64,000 nt of DNA from CAWVSB01 sp046710535 (GTDB taxonomy: Bacteria > Pseudomonadota > Gammaproteobacteria > Pseudomonadales > CAWVSB01). The notes below the pieces were generated by a model. It worked only from the letters and a program-made list of their open reading frames with translations, ran no database searches and was not told the DNA's origin. Positions 1 through 9,494 of the stretch are shown here, one piece after another. Numbering within the stretch: the stretch's first letter is position 1; each line of letters opens with the position of its first letter. The position numbers and the translations under genes were made by a program. Location of the stretch: contig JBKEHH010000004.1 of the NCBI GenBank assembly GCA_046710535.1, positions 124,001 to 188,000 on the forward strand. Reading direction: 5' to 3'.

Positions 1-2423
1 TAGTTGCCGTAGTGCGCTCATTTAATCAATTTTTAAATCTAGCCAATATAGCTGACCAACACCACACTATCAGCCGAGATGCTGTGGCTGAGTTTTCCGC
101 CACCAACACACTGAACGACCTCTTTTCACTGTTAGATGATAAAAACATTACCGACGATATAGTGACAACGACAATTACAGAATTAAATATCGAATTAGTA
201 CTAACCGCCCACCCCACTGAGATTACCCGCCGCACTTTAATACATAAATATGCCGAAATAGATGATTGCCTCGGTAAGCTAGAGTTGAGCGGTATGACTG
301 AGCGAGAACAAGTCACCCTTGAAAATCGCTTGCGTGAATTGATTACTCAAATATGGCACTCCAATGAATTTAGGCAAAAACGACCGACGCCAGTGGATGA
401 AGCCAAGTGGGGCTTTGCCGTAGTGGAAAATTCGTTATGGCAAGCGGTACCAGATTTTTTACGACGCTTAGACAGCACCTTATCTCAAGCAACTAATGCC
501 GTACTGCCAATCGGTGCAGCACCAGTAAAGTTTGTCTCATGGATGGGTGGAGACCGCGATGGCAACCCTAATGTTACCGCTGATATTACCCGCGAGGTAT
601 TAATGCTTAGCCGCTGGAAGGCGGCAGATTTGTATCTACCTGAAATAATGGCGCTAATAGAAGAGTTATCAATGAAACGTTGCTCAAGTGACTTACAAGC
701 GCTAGCTGGTGATACCTTCGAACCTTATCGAGAGATCCTTAAGCCGCTGCGTAACTTGTTAAGTAATACAATAGAGACACTTAACGCCAAACTTATTGGC
801 GCTGGCCGAACTCACGATATAGTTCTTAGCGATGAAAGCCAACTATGGGATCCGCTATTACTATGCTGGCAATCATTACATGAATGCGGCATGGCTCGGA
901 TTGCCGATGGCCGCCTGCTAGATCTATTGCGCAGGGTAAAATGTTTTGGCATTCATTTGGTTCGCCTTGATGTTCGCCAAGAAAGTGACCGTCATACCGA
1001 AGTATTGTCTGAACTTACTCAACATTTAGATTTGGGCGATTACGCCCAATGGAATGAACAACAACGCAGCGATTTTTTACTCACCGAACTTAAAAACAAA
1101 CGACCGCTATTTCCCAAATACTGGCAACCGTCGACTAATGTGCAAGAGGTTTTAAATACTTTTGCAGTGGTCGCCGAACAACCCGCCGCCGCAATGGGTG
1201 GTTATATTATTTCTATGGCTAGACAGGCTTCGGATATATTAGCGGTACAGCTATTAATGAAAGAAGCTGGCGCAGAATTCCGCTTGCCAGTTGGGCCGTT
1301 ATTTGAAACCTTAGACGACTTAAACAGAGCTGAAGAAGTAATGGAATCTCTACTTAGTAACGAGTGGTACCGAAGTAAGTTAGACGGCAAGCAAATGGTG
1401 ATGATTGGTTATTCGGACTCGGCCAAAGACGCCGGCGTATTTGCAGCTTCATGGGCCCAATACCGCGCCCAAGAGAATCTACTCAATGTTTGCAGCAAAC
1501 ACGATATTAAACTCACTCTATTTCATGGCCGTGGCGGCACTATTGGCCGTGGTGGCGCACCAGCTCATCAAGCCCTACTATCCCAGCCTCCCGGCTCGCT
1601 TCGTGGCGGCTTAAGAGTCACCGAACAGGGAGAAATGATTAGAGCCAAATTAGGCTTACCGGCCATCGCTATTAAATCGCTAGCTCTTTACGCTAGCGCA
1701 ATAGTACAAGCTAACTTACTAGAACCGCCCAAACCACAACCCAATTGGCGTGAAGCAATGGACGTACTGGCCGAGCAATCTTGTACGCACTATCGCGCTA
1801 TGTTGCGCGGTGAGGAAAATTTTGTTGAATATTTTCGCCAAGCAACGCCGGTTCAGGAGCTTGCAGACTTGCCTTTAGGCTCGCGTCCAGCTAAACGAAA
1901 AGCCACTGGCGGTATTGAGACATTGCCCGCAATTCCGTGGATTTTTGCCTGGAGTCAAAATCGGCTACTAGTACCGGCATGGCTAGGTGCTGGGGCCGCG
2001 TTAGAGCAATTTATTAACGCAGGCAACGAGTCGATTATTCATGAAATGTGCAATAACTGGCCTTTTTTTAACACCCGACTTTCAATGTTAGAAATGGTAT
2101 ATGCCAAAGCCGATGTGCAGCTGGCAGAGTATTACGACCAATTACTGGTCGATGACAACTTACGCTATCTAGGAGAGAAGCTCAGAATCCAACTAGAAAG
2201 CGACAAGGCTACGATTTTGAATATTGGCGGCGACCATGAGCTGATGGCAGACCAGCCGTGGATAAAGGAATCTATTCACTTACGTAATATCTACACAGAT
2301 CCGTTAAATTTATTACAGGCAGAGCTGCTCAAACGTAACCGGGAAAGCTCAGACACAACCACCAAACTGGCCTTAATGACCACTATTGCCGGCATTGCTG
2401 CAGGCATGCGTAATACTGGTTAA
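1..2423 (+). CDS. ppc: Phosphoenolpyruvate carboxylase, 5' end cut by window
   Basis: Carboxylates phosphoenolpyruvate to oxaloacetate, the anaplerotic feed of the TCA cycle, in the cytoplasm. The frame is open to the left edge (first full codon at base 3) and the visible ~806 residues start inside the conserved N-terminal part (QFLNLAN), so about 75 residues lie outside the window; the GTG at 12 is not the start. Visible hallmarks: the catalytic histidine motif LTAHPTE, the glycine-rich FHGRGGTIGRGG loop, GYSDSAKDAG, and the family C-terminus ending MRNTG. No frameshift or missing active-site block is seen. It converges on the permease gene at 2473. Confidence 0.97.
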   Translation, partial: VAVVRSFNQFLNLANIADQHHTISRDAVAEFSATNTLNDLFSLLDDKNITDDIVTTTITELNIELVLTAHPTEITRRTLIHKYAEIDDCLGKLELSGMTEREQVTLENRLRELITQIWHSNEFRQKRPTPVDEAKWGFAVVENSLWQAVPDFLRRLDSTLSQATNAVLPIGAAPVKFVSWMGGDRDGNPNVTADITREVLMLSRWKAADLYLPEIMALIEELSMKRCSSDLQALAGDTFEPYREILKPLRNLLSNTIETLNAKLIGAGRTHDIVLSDESQLWDPLLLCWQSLHECGMARIADGRLLDLLRRVKCFGIHLVRLDVRQESDRHTEVLSELTQHLDLGDYAQWNEQQRSDFLLTELKNKRPLFPKYWQPSTNVQEVLNTFAVVAEQPAAAMGGYIISMARQASDILAVQLLMKEAGAEFRLPVGPLFETLDDLNRAEEVMESLLSNEWYRSKLDGKQMVMIGYSDSAKDAGVFAASWAQYRAQENLLNVCSKHDIKLTLFHGRGGTIGRGGAPAHQALLSQPPGSLRGGLRVTEQGEMIRAKLGLPAIAIKSLALYASAIVQANLLEPPKPQPNWREAMDVLAEQSCTHYRAMLRGEENFVEYFRQATPVQELADLPLGSRPAKRKATGGIETLPAIPWIFAWSQNRLLVPAWLGAGAALEQFINAGNESIIHEMCNNWPFFNTRLSMLEMVYAKADVQLAEYYDQLLVDDNLRYLGEKLRIQLESDKATILNIGGDHELMADQPWIKESIHLRNIYTDPLNLLQAELLKRNRESSDTTTKLALMTTIAGIAAGMRNTG

Positions 2424-2472
2424 GTAAATGAAACTCGATGGGGCTAGGTCGTTAGGCCATAGTCCCATGGAT

Positions 2473-4938
2473 TCAATCTAAATCTCGCAGCACCAATAGT
2501 GGTGGCTGCCATACCGCTTTGCGACTGGCAATGAAACCCAATAAACCAACCAGTAAAGCGCCACTAATTGGGCCCACTAACCATATCGCAGGTTGCGGGC
2601 TATATTCCATTTCAAAACTATTTACTAACACTAAGCCAGCCATTAACTCAGCTCCGGCAGCCGCTAATATACCCGCAATTAAGCCCAATAAACCAAATTC
2701 TAAGGCCAAGCCGCCACTGATCAATCGGGTTTGGGCACCTAAGGTTCGCAAAATTGCGCTTTCGCGCAAACGCTCTTCCATACTCGCTCGCACTGTAGCG
2801 ATTAATACTAGTGCACCGCAACAAATTACCAACCACAGCACTGCTTCAATGGCCAAACTGACCTGGCCCACAATCACTCGCACTTGCTTAATAATTGCAT
2901 CTACTTCAAACACTGCCATGGTCGGAAACTGTCTCAGCAGCTCTAGTAGGTAGCGCTTATTTTCAATCGGCAGGTAAAAACTGGTGATAAAGGTAGCAGG
3001 TAAATCAGCCAACACATGCTGTGGAAACATGAGATAAAAATTAGGATTCATTTGTTCCCAATCCAGCTCTCTGACACTGGTCACTTTGGCTGAGAAACGT
3101 TGGTCAGCTAGTTGAAATAACAGTTCGTCGCCAAGTTTCAGGCCTAGTCGTTTCGCGAACTCTGCTTCTACCGAAACTTCATCTTGCTCAACATCGTCTT
3201 GCCACCACTGCCCAGCAGTTATTTCATTATCATCAGGTTTCGTTGCACTCCATGTAAGGTTTATTTCTCTATCCAAATTCACATTGGAATCACTTTCGTT
3301 ATTGATATCATTGACATCGAAGTTATTTACCTGAATCACTCTTGCTCTAACTAAGGGGTATAAACCGGCATGAGACAGTCCTTTTTCTTCCATCCATTGC
3401 TCAAGTGGTTCAATTTCTTCATCAGCGACATTTACCAAAAAGTGGTTAGGGGTTCCCTCCGGTAACTGCTGCTGCCAATCATCCAACAGCGATGTACGCA
3501 GCAATAACAGCATCAAAAAAAGCATTATAGTAATAGTAAAGATAACGATTTGGATAGAGTTTTCCAATGCGCGCCGGCGCAAAGAGGAAGTCGCCAAGCG
3601 CCAAACGCTGCCAGCCTGCATGCCAGCCCAATAGGTTGTGCGCAGTATTAACCATGCAATACCACCGACAAAGACCGCCGCAAATATTAAGCCTGCAAAC
3701 ACAGCACCAGTAATTACTGCATCACCGGTATACCACAGCATCAAACCAAACAAAGCGACACCACCACATAACCATGCGGTCGCTGCATTGCCAACACTTT
3801 GACTCAGCTCTTTGCGCAATACTCTTACCGGTGAAACTTTACCCAAAGTGAGCAATGGCGGCGCGGCAAACGCTAGCAAACATACTAGGCCAGTAACACC
3901 TCCAGTCAGCAAAGGCTTAACGCTAGCTGCAGGCAAGGCTATATTCATAACACCGACCACAAATGATGCTATGAGCGCTTGGAGCCCCCACCCCATTGCC
4001 CAACCAATTACGATGGCAATAAGCCCAATAGCTATAAGCTGCTGCATATACAGCATAACGACGGCCAAACTTTTGGTACCTAAGGTTTTAAGTACTGCCA
4101 CCACGCTTTCTTGCTGCAAGGTATAACGCCTAGATGCGATTGCTACTGCGGCACCGGCTAATACCAAACCTAAGGCGCCACCCAATAATAAATAACCCTC
4201 AGCGCGCTCCATTGCTTCCGCTACTTGTGGCCGGCCCTGCTTAACACCGTAAACTCGTTGTTCCGGCAATTTATTTTCTTCAATAATTTTTTGTGCTTGC
4301 GCTAATGCTTCACTAGTACCTGACAAGTAATAAAAATAAATTACTCGACTACCCACTTGTACTACGCCAGCTGCAGCTAAATCGGCTTTACTCATCAACG
4401 CTACTGGGGCTAAACCACTAGTACTACCGCCGGGCTCACTAACCAAAACAGCAGTAATAGTTAAATCAATATCGCCTAATTCAACCTTGTCGCCAACATC
4501 CAAGCCTAATCCTTGCAGTAATCTTGCATCAGCCCATATTTCACCCTGTTGCGGCGAGGTAGTCACTATTGAGGTGTCACCAAATAGAGACTTAGCGATA
4601 CGGATAGTGCCGCGCAGTGGGTATGTTTTACTCACTGCCCTTACTGCAGCTAACTGAAAATTGTCACCAGTGGACAACATACTGGGGAAGGAAACTCCGG
4701 TAGCGACTTCTAGGTTGTCAGTTGCTCGAACAAACCAATCATTTTCTATTTGACGTGGCGTTTGAACAATTAAATCAGCACCCAATAAATCACTGCTTTG
4801 GGCATTAATAGCACCACCTAAGCGTTCGGCAAACATACCTATGCCGGTCACAATGCCGACAGCTAAAGCGGTGGCGGCAAGTAATATACCTAAATCGCCA
4901 CCCCGCCATTCGCGCAGTAATAAACGTAGTCCCAACAT
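2473..4938 (-). CDS. FtsX-type ABC transporter permease (YbbP-like)
   Basis: An 821-residue inner-membrane permease. An N-terminal transmembrane helix (about residues 15-37) is followed by a large periplasmic domain, a first cluster of three or four helices (about 255-370), further helices, a second periplasmic domain and a C-terminal helix cluster. This duplicated FtsX layout is typical of the YbbP/LolC-type families, which work with a YbbA-type ATPase on envelope lipids or lipoproteins rather than classical solute import. The stop codon of the ATPase gene lies only two bases before its ATG, so the two are one transcription unit. The E. coli ybbA-ybbP pair sits opposite tesA in the same way. 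The substrate is unknown. Confidence 0.9.
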   Translation of the reverse strand: MLGLRLLLREWRGGDLGILLAATALAVGIVTGIGMFAERLGGAINAQSSDLLGADLIVQTPRQIENDWFVRATDNLEVATGVSFPSMLSTGDNFQLAAVRAVSKTYPLRGTIRIAKSLFGDTSIVTTSPQQGEIWADARLLQGLGLDVGDKVELGDIDLTITAVLVSEPGGSTSGLAPVALMSKADLAAAGVVQVGSRVIYFYYLSGTSEALAQAQKIIEENKLPEQRVYGVKQGRPQVAEAMERAEGYLLLGGALGLVLAGAAVAIASRRYTLQQESVVAVLKTLGTKSLAVVMLYMQQLIAIGLIAIVIGWAMGWGLQALIASFVVGVMNIALPAASVKPLLTGGVTGLVCLLAFAAPPLLTLGKVSPVRVLRKELSQSVGNAATAWLCGGVALFGLMLWYTGDAVITGAVFAGLIFAAVFVGGIAWLILRTTYWAGMQAGSVWRLATSSLRRRALENSIQIVIFTITIMLFLMLLLLRTSLLDDWQQQLPEGTPNHFLVNVADEEIEPLEQWMEEKGLSHAGLYPLVRARVIQVNNFDVNDINNESDSNVNLDREINLTWSATKPDDNEITAGQWWQDDVEQDEVSVEAEFAKRLGLKLGDELLFQLADQRFSAKVTSVRELDWEQMNPNFYLMFPQHVLADLPATFITSFYLPIENKRYLLELLRQFPTMAVFEVDAIIKQVRVIVGQVSLAIEAVLWLVICCGALVLIATVRASMEERLRESAILRTLGAQTRLISGGLALEFGLLGLIAGILAAAGAELMAGLVLVNSFEMEYSPQPAIWLVGPISGALLVGLLGFIASRKAVWQPPLLVLRDLD

Positions 4939-4940
4939 AA

Positions 4941-5615
4941 TTACGCTACCTCGGCCGCATCAACCAATAGACCTTCAGCTAACTGCAAGTGACGGTCGCA
5001 ACGCCCCGCTAAAGCGTGGTCGTGGGTAACTAACACTAATGTTGTACCAAGTTCTTTATTGAGCGCAAATAGCAATTCAATAATCTGGCCGCCGGTTTTC
5101 TCATCTAAGTTACCGGTAGGTTCATCGGCAAATAAAATTTTGGGCTGGCTCGCAAAAGCACGCGCTACCGCTACCCGTTGTTGCTCACCGCCTGATAACT
5201 GCCGTGGATAATGAGTTACGCGTTGACCAAGTCCAACTTTATCTAGAAAACCGCGGGCAATATCTTGGGGATTGTTTACACCTTTTAGCTCCAGCGGCAA
5301 CATAACGTTTTCTAAGGCGGTTAAAGCCGGTAATAATTGAAATGACTGAAACACAAAACCGACCAGCTCGCTACGCACCTGAGCGCGTTGGTCTTCATTC
5401 ATCGTAGTAATAACTTTGTCGCCTAACACCACACTACCCGACGTTGGCACATCTAAGCCCGCCAATATACCCAACAAAGTAGACTTACCCGAACCAGAAG
5501 CACCGGTAATTGCGACACTTTCACCATCAGTGATTGTTAATTCCACCCCATTTAGTATCCTTACTATCTCATCTCCAACCGGAATGTGTTTAACCACTTC
5601 ATTTGTCTTAATCAT
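4941..5615 (-). CDS. ABC transporter ATP-binding protein (YbbA-like)
   Basis: A 224-residue ATPase of the MacB/LolD/YbbA class. It has Walker A GASGSGKST (about residues 37-45), a Q-loop at FVFQSFQLLP, the signature LSGGEQQRVAVAR, Walker B ILFADEPTGNLD and the H-loop THDHA, so it is complete. It should power the permease encoded immediately downstream. Its ATG (5613-5615 on the minus strand) overlaps the tesA ATG on the other strand (5614-5616), so the two genes share two bases of their start codons. Function by family: coupling ATP hydrolysis to an envelope task; the cargo is not known. Confidence 0.93.
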   Translation of the reverse strand: MIKTNEVVKHIPVGDEIVRILNGVELTITDGESVAITGASGSGKSTLLGILAGLDVPTSGSVVLGDKVITTMNEDQRAQVRSELVGFVFQSFQLLPALTALENVMLPLELKGVNNPQDIARGFLDKVGLGQRVTHYPRQLSGGEQQRVAVARAFASQPKILFADEPTGNLDEKTGGQIIELLFALNKELGTTLVLVTHDHALAGRCDRHLQLAEGLLVDAAEVA

Positions 5616-6228
5616 GTATAAAACTCTTGTTAATTATATTCGTGCTGCGTTATTTACTATTCTCTGTCTTGGCGCTAGCGCTAATGTCATGTCTAATACG
5701 GTACTTATCTTAGGTGATAGTTTAAGCGCTGCCTATGGCATTGATCCTAAACTAGGTTGGGTCGAATTACTCAAACCTCAACTACCTAACGCAAATATAA
5801 TAAATGGTAGCATTAGCGGCGAAACTACTAGCGGTGGCTTAAAACGCCTACCCAATTTATTGGCCAAACATAAGCCAACGCTAGTAGTGGTCGAGCTCGG
5901 CGCTAACGACGGTTTACGTGGCCAACCACTAAGCTTATTAAAGTCTAATCTCACCGCTATTATTGATTTAAGCCAAGCTATTGATGCCAAAGTACTGCTA
6001 TTGGAAATGCATGTGCCGCCCAATTATGGTCGCCGCTACAGTGAAAGCTTTAACCAAATCTTTCACAGCATAGCTGTCGCCAAAGGCGTTACCGTTGCCC
6101 CATTCTTTCTAGCCAACGTATCAACCAAGCCAGAGCTGATTCAGGCCGATGGCTTACACCCGAAAGCGGAAGCGCAACCGGTTATTTTGAAAAATGTGCT
6201 ACCACATATCAAGCCACTACTAAATTAA
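5614..6228 (+). CDS. tesA: Periplasmic GDSL-family thioesterase/lysophospholipase
   Basis: A 204-residue exported SGNH hydrolase. The first ~28 residues form a signal peptide. The block I motif GDSL carries the nucleophile Ser36, GAND (96-99) is block III, and DGLHP supplies Asp179 and His182, so the catalytic triad is intact. TesA proteins hydrolyse acyl-CoA thioesters, lysophospholipids and small esters in the periplasm. An upstream in-frame extension exists only as antisense of the ATPase gene; the start at 5614 is chosen because it gives a clean signal peptide. The divergent pairing with a ybbA-type gene supports the assignment. Confidence 0.94.
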   Translation: MYKTLVNYIRAALFTILCLGASANVMSNTVLILGDSLSAAYGIDPKLGWVELLKPQLPNANIINGSISGETTSGGLKRLPNLLAKHKPTLVVVELGANDGLRGQPLSLLKSNLTAIIDLSQAIDAKVLLLEMHVPPNYGRRYSESFNQIFHSIAVAKGVTVAPFFLANVSTKPELIQADGLHPKAEAQPVILKNVLPHIKPLLN

Positions 6229-6251
6229 CCACTCTAGGGTACTAATATTTA

Positions 6252-7541
6252 ATGACTCTATCTACGGAACAATTACTGCAACTGGATCAGCAACATATTT
6301 GGCATCCATACGCATCACAAATTAATCCGCCGCCTGCTTATCCCGTGGTATCGGCTAGCGGCGTGCGCTTGCAGCTCGCTGATGGCCGCCAGCTTATCGA
6401 CGGAATGTCGTCTTGGTGGTGTGCTATTCATGGCTATAACAACCCGATTCTTAATACCGCAGCTAAAAACCAAATTGATAAAATGAGCCATGTGATGTTT
6501 GGTGGTATTACACACCCACCAGCGGTGGAGCTCGCCAAAAAACTGGTTGATCTAACGCCTGCACCGCTAACCAAGGTGTTTTTATCTGATTCAGGCTCTG
6601 TAGCCGTAGAAGTCGCCATAAAGATGGCGCTGCAATATTGGCTATCTGGCGGCGCCTCAAGCAAAACGCGATTGCTCACAGTACGCGGCGGTTATCACGG
6701 CGACACCTTTGCCGCCATGGGCGTATGCGACCCAGTTACCGGCATGCATCACTTATTTAAAGATGTGTTAAGCGATAATATATTTGCACCAATGCCCCCT
6801 ACTGGCTACGACCGCCCTTTTGACGCGCAAGATCTCGCCGAATTTGAAACCTTATTGGTTAATAACAATGATGCGATAGCCGCGGTAATATTAGAGCCAA
6901 TAGTACAAGGCGCGGGGGGGGTAAGATTTTACTCACCAGACTATTTAAAACACATTCGGGTATTGTGCGACAAATATAATGTATTGCTAATACTTGATGA
7001 AATAGCCACTGGTTTTGGCCGCACTGGTGAATTATTTGGCTGCCATCACGCCGATATAAGCCCTGATATAATGTGTTTAGGTAAAGCCATCACCGGCGGT
7101 TACGTGACGCTCGCCGCAACGCTGTGCAGCGACAAAGTTGCTATTGGCATCAGCGAAGGTGAAGCGAGCGTCTTTATGCATGGCCCAACTTTTATGGGTA
7201 ATCCTCTAGCTTGTGCAATCGCCAATGCTAGTATTGATTTGCTGATTGCTAGTGACTGGCAAGCCAAAGTTAAAAATATAGAAAAAATTCTAATAAAAGA
7301 GTTAGCGCCCGCACGAGAACTTGAACATGTTGCAGATGTGCGTGTTTTAGGTGCTATCGGTGTTATTGAGTTGCATAAAGCGGTAGATATGGCAGCTATT
7401 CAAAAACAGTTTGTCGATGCAGGCATTTGGATTAGGCCGTTTGGAAAACTGGTTTATACCATGCCACCGTTTATAATTAATGACGAAGATTTGCGGTTTT
7501 TAGCTCGCAAGATGAATAGCGTTGTAGCTGAACTAAATTAA
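6252..7541 (+). CDS. bioA: Adenosylmethionine-8-amino-7-oxononanoate aminotransferase
   Basis: A 429-residue class III PLP aminotransferase that converts KAPA to DAPA with S-adenosylmethionine as amino donor, the antepenultimate step of biotin synthesis. It has the BioA-specific N-terminus (WHPY near residue 17, DGMSSWWCAIHGY at about 50-62), GGYHGDTFAAMGVCDP, the PLP-phenol Asp249 in LILDE and the Schiff-base lysine Lys278 in CLGKAITGG. Its length matches the family. It lies 23 nt after tesA, probably co-transcribed. No bioB, F, C or D gene is nearby, so the pathway is split in this genome. Biotin is needed by the LiuB/LiuD carboxylase encoded later in the window. Confidence 0.96.
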   Translation: MTLSTEQLLQLDQQHIWHPYASQINPPPAYPVVSASGVRLQLADGRQLIDGMSSWWCAIHGYNNPILNTAAKNQIDKMSHVMFGGITHPPAVELAKKLVDLTPAPLTKVFLSDSGSVAVEVAIKMALQYWLSGGASSKTRLLTVRGGYHGDTFAAMGVCDPVTGMHHLFKDVLSDNIFAPMPPTGYDRPFDAQDLAEFETLLVNNNDAIAAVILEPIVQGAGGVRFYSPDYLKHIRVLCDKYNVLLILDEIATGFGRTGELFGCHHADISPDIMCLGKAITGGYVTLAATLCSDKVAIGISEGEASVFMHGPTFMGNPLACAIANASIDLLIASDWQAKVKNIEKILIKELAPARELEHVADVRVLGAIGVIELHKAVDMAAIQKQFVDAGIWIRPFGKLVYTMPPFIINDEDLRFLARKMNSVVAELN

Positions 7542-7592
7542 GTATTGACGCATGACTAATACCAGGTAGGCATCCAACTAAACTATTGACCG

Positions 7593-7610
7593 AATTTTTA
7601 TATAAAAATT
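7593..7610. repeat. 18-bp perfect AT palindrome
   Basis: AATTTTTATATAAAAATT is perfectly self-complementary. It lies in the 96-nt gap between the converging bioA and CBS-protein genes. It could form a weak hairpin ending transcription from either side, but it has no GC stem. Confidence 0.4.
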
Positions 7611-7637
7611 ATCACTGGTGTAGCAGATTGTTCTCAC

Positions 7638-8048
7638 TTAGCCGGCTACAGAAAATTCTTTAACCGCACTCAGTAATTGCCTTACCGTCACCTGGCCTAC
7701 TAACTTACCAGCCAGTACAACAGGGCGTCTTCTATGTCTTACTTTCATCATAGCTGAGGCAGTAACGACAATATCGTCATCGGGTGATGCGGTGACCACT
7801 TCCTTAGTCATGATGCTCTCAACACTGCCAACTTCGCTGCTAGCACCGTTATAGGTGGCATTAAGGATTGCATTGAGACAATCGAGCTCTGAAACAATAC
7901 CAACGAGATTATTATCACCGTCAACGACGCACACTCCTGACACTTTGTTAGTAATAATGTTGTCAATAGCGTGCAGCACTGAATCTTTGGCTGACACAGT
8001 AACTGGATTGGTGACCATATGGTCTTTGAGCTTAAGTGATCGAAGCAT
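7638..8048 (-). CDS. CBS-domain pair protein
   Basis: A 136-residue stand-alone protein made of two CBS domains in tandem (about residues 8-62 and 74-132). The first carries VCVVDGDNNLVGIVSELD, the second the RRRPVVLAGKLVGQVTVRQLL pattern. Such Bateman modules bind adenine nucleotides and act as energy or signalling sensors attached to, or acting on, partner proteins. No enzyme domain is fused and the neighbours do not reveal a partner. An SD-like AAGGAAA lies just before the ATG on the minus strand. It is a single gene with its own upstream gap. Confidence 0.85.
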   Translation of the reverse strand: MLRSLKLKDHMVTNPVTVSAKDSVLHAIDNIITNKVSGVCVVDGDNNLVGIVSELDCLNAILNATYNGASSEVGSVESIMTKEVVTASPDDDIVVTASAMMKVRHRRRPVVLAGKLVGQVTVRQLLSAVKEFSVAG

Positions 8049-8126
8049 TTGCTTTCCTTTTGCTAATTTAGTTATTCAACCTACAAATACGGCGCTAATC
8101 ATATACCTATCTTAGCCAAACTCCCA

Positions 8127-8164
8127 TAAAAAAACACCCATATGCACGGGGGCGCACTGGGTGT
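8127..8164 (-). terminator. Rho-independent terminator
   Basis: On the minus strand a 7-bp stem (ACACCCA/TGGGTGT, plus-strand arms 8134-8140 and 8158-8164) is followed by seven T. It sits just downstream of the interrupted minus-strand gene at 8207-8659, which supports that gene having once been real. Confidence 0.75.
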
Positions 8165-8206
8165 AAAGGTCGAACAAAACAGAGTGAATAAGCTATGGCA
8201 TTGCCG

Positions 8207-8659
8207 TCATAAAGCTATTCCAGCGTTTTGTGCGCCCACTACCAAAGCTGGCCTACCTTGCCCTTCGCCAGCATTACGCAGGCTAGGATGGGCATCAGCT
8301 ACTTCATTTAAGATGGTTTCATACTCGGCATTAATATCGACAAAGAAGATATACTTGCCCAAGTTCATCGCGTTTTGAAATCGTTTAAAATCATGGTGCG
8401 TTACCTAGATACCAAGAAAGCCGCCCTCCCAGGTGCGAAAATCGAGTACCACAACTGACAGCAATATAAACGGCAGCCAACCCGCTGCAGTATTAGTTTC
8501 ACCTGATAGATGCGCCACTAACAACACCACAACCGCAGCTACAACACCTATAACGGCGCCTATTTCGGTAGCACGCACAATGTCCTTTCTTAATACAGCT
8601 TCAACATCATTTAAATGATGTAACTGCACTTGGGAATCTTCGTTACTAAGAACATGCAT
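8207..8659 (-). pseudogene. DUF1269-like membrane protein interrupted by in-frame TAG
   Basis: Two minus-strand reading segments lie in one frame, separated only by a TAG at 8405-8407. The upstream segment (84 codons from 8659) has two hydrophobic stretches (EIGAVIGVVAAVVVLLVAHL and a later one at WLPFILLSVVVL). The downstream segment reads HHDFKRFQNAMNLGKYIFFVDI, then a stretch on spacing and histidine typical of the C-terminus of DUF1269-type proteins (FVDINAEYETI...ADAHP). The pattern of N-terminal HVLS, central glycine/valine-rich helices and a C-terminal VD...E...HP matches that family as I recall it; this is inference. The N-terminus also seems short for the family. A terminator follows directly. 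Confidence 0.55.
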
Positions 8660-8756
8660 ATACAGTTTATCTACACCACGCGCTTGCCCTGATTTGTCTT
8701 AGACCAAATCTTTTTCAGCCTCTCATTTTAACAACTCAAACGTATAAAGTAGGCAT

Positions 8757-8782
8757 AAAAAAAGCCACATAAGCGGCTTTTA
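8757..8782 (-). terminator. Rho-independent terminator of the MaoC gene
   Basis: The minus strand reads AAAGCCGCTTATGTGGCTTT followed by a T run, a short stem-loop ending 14 nt after the stop codon of the MaoC-like gene at 8796. Confidence 0.75.
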
Positions 8783-8795
8783 ATGACTTTCGCCC

Positions 8796-9260
8796 TTACA
8801 TATACATAAACATTAGCTCGTAAACTAACACCGGACGGTCTTGACCTTTAACATGTACATGTTGCTCCATGGTTACAGTGGTTCCTTTAGGGGACTGGCT
8901 AATGTCTTTTACTCGAGAGCGAGATTGCAGTGCAGAATTAACCGGTACAGCGCCAGTAAAACGTAATTTATTGGAACCATAGTTGAGCATATTATTGAAA
9001 TCCACTACTTCCCATTGTGGCCGCGTAGTAAGTTTTGGCAGTAGTGCTAAGGTTAAAAAACCGTGCGCAATAGTAGTTCCGAACGGGCTTTGTTCTTGGC
9101 AACGCGCAGGGTCGGTATGGAGCCAGTAGTCATCACCGCTTAAGTCGGCAAATTGGTCAATCATGGTCTGGGTCACTGTAAGCTCAATGCTCCACTCGCC
9201 AAACTCGTCGCTTACCAACTCTTGCAGGGCGTCTATGTCATCAAATTTGTATTGCTTCAT
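8796..9260 (-). CDS. MaoC-like (R)-enoyl-CoA hydratase
   Basis: A 154-residue single hotdog-fold protein. The hydratase-2 motif is plain: FADLSGDDYWLHTDPARC, with the catalytic Asp/His pair, followed by PFGTTIAHGFLTLALL. Enzymes of this type hydrate trans-2-enoyl-CoA in beta-oxidation or PHA supply. The start at 9260 (MKQYKFDD) is preferred over the upstream in-frame start at 9329 because an AGAGAG Shine-Dalgarno lies just before it and the family starts here. It is divergent from the FadA5-like thiolase at 9495, and the two plus the SDR at 10728 could supply hydration, dehydrogenation and thiolysis of one acyl-CoA cycle. Confidence 0.9.
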   Translation of the reverse strand: MKQYKFDDIDALQELVSDEFGEWSIELTVTQTMIDQFADLSGDDYWLHTDPARCQEQSPFGTTIAHGFLTLALLPKLTTRPQWEVVDFNNMLNYGSNKLRFTGAVPVNSALQSRSRVKDISQSPKGTTVTMEQHVHVKGQDRPVLVYELMFMYM

Positions 9261-9494
9261 TAACTTTCTCTCTAGAATAACAGCGTAGGCTAATGGTACC
9301 GAAAACCCCTCTGGTCCAATACTTAACAAACCTTAAAGTTTGTATTGTCATATTATGATGGTTTTCACCACCCCGATTTACGCCTTTGTTTATTAACGTA
9401 CCGTATAGCCACCAGCATTGAGTTTGTCGAGCTCCCCTGTATCCTTATGTTCTGAAATTCTCATAGAATCAAACTGTTAAATAAGGATAAATCA

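Noticed and set aside
2424..2472. Terminator between ppc and the permease
   Set aside because: GGGC/GGCC-rich bases can pair weakly but no stem with T run is clear.
8142..8378. 78-codon plus-strand reading frame
   Set aside because: It is antisense to the interrupted DUF1269-like gene and crosses its terminator; no ribosome site or family match.
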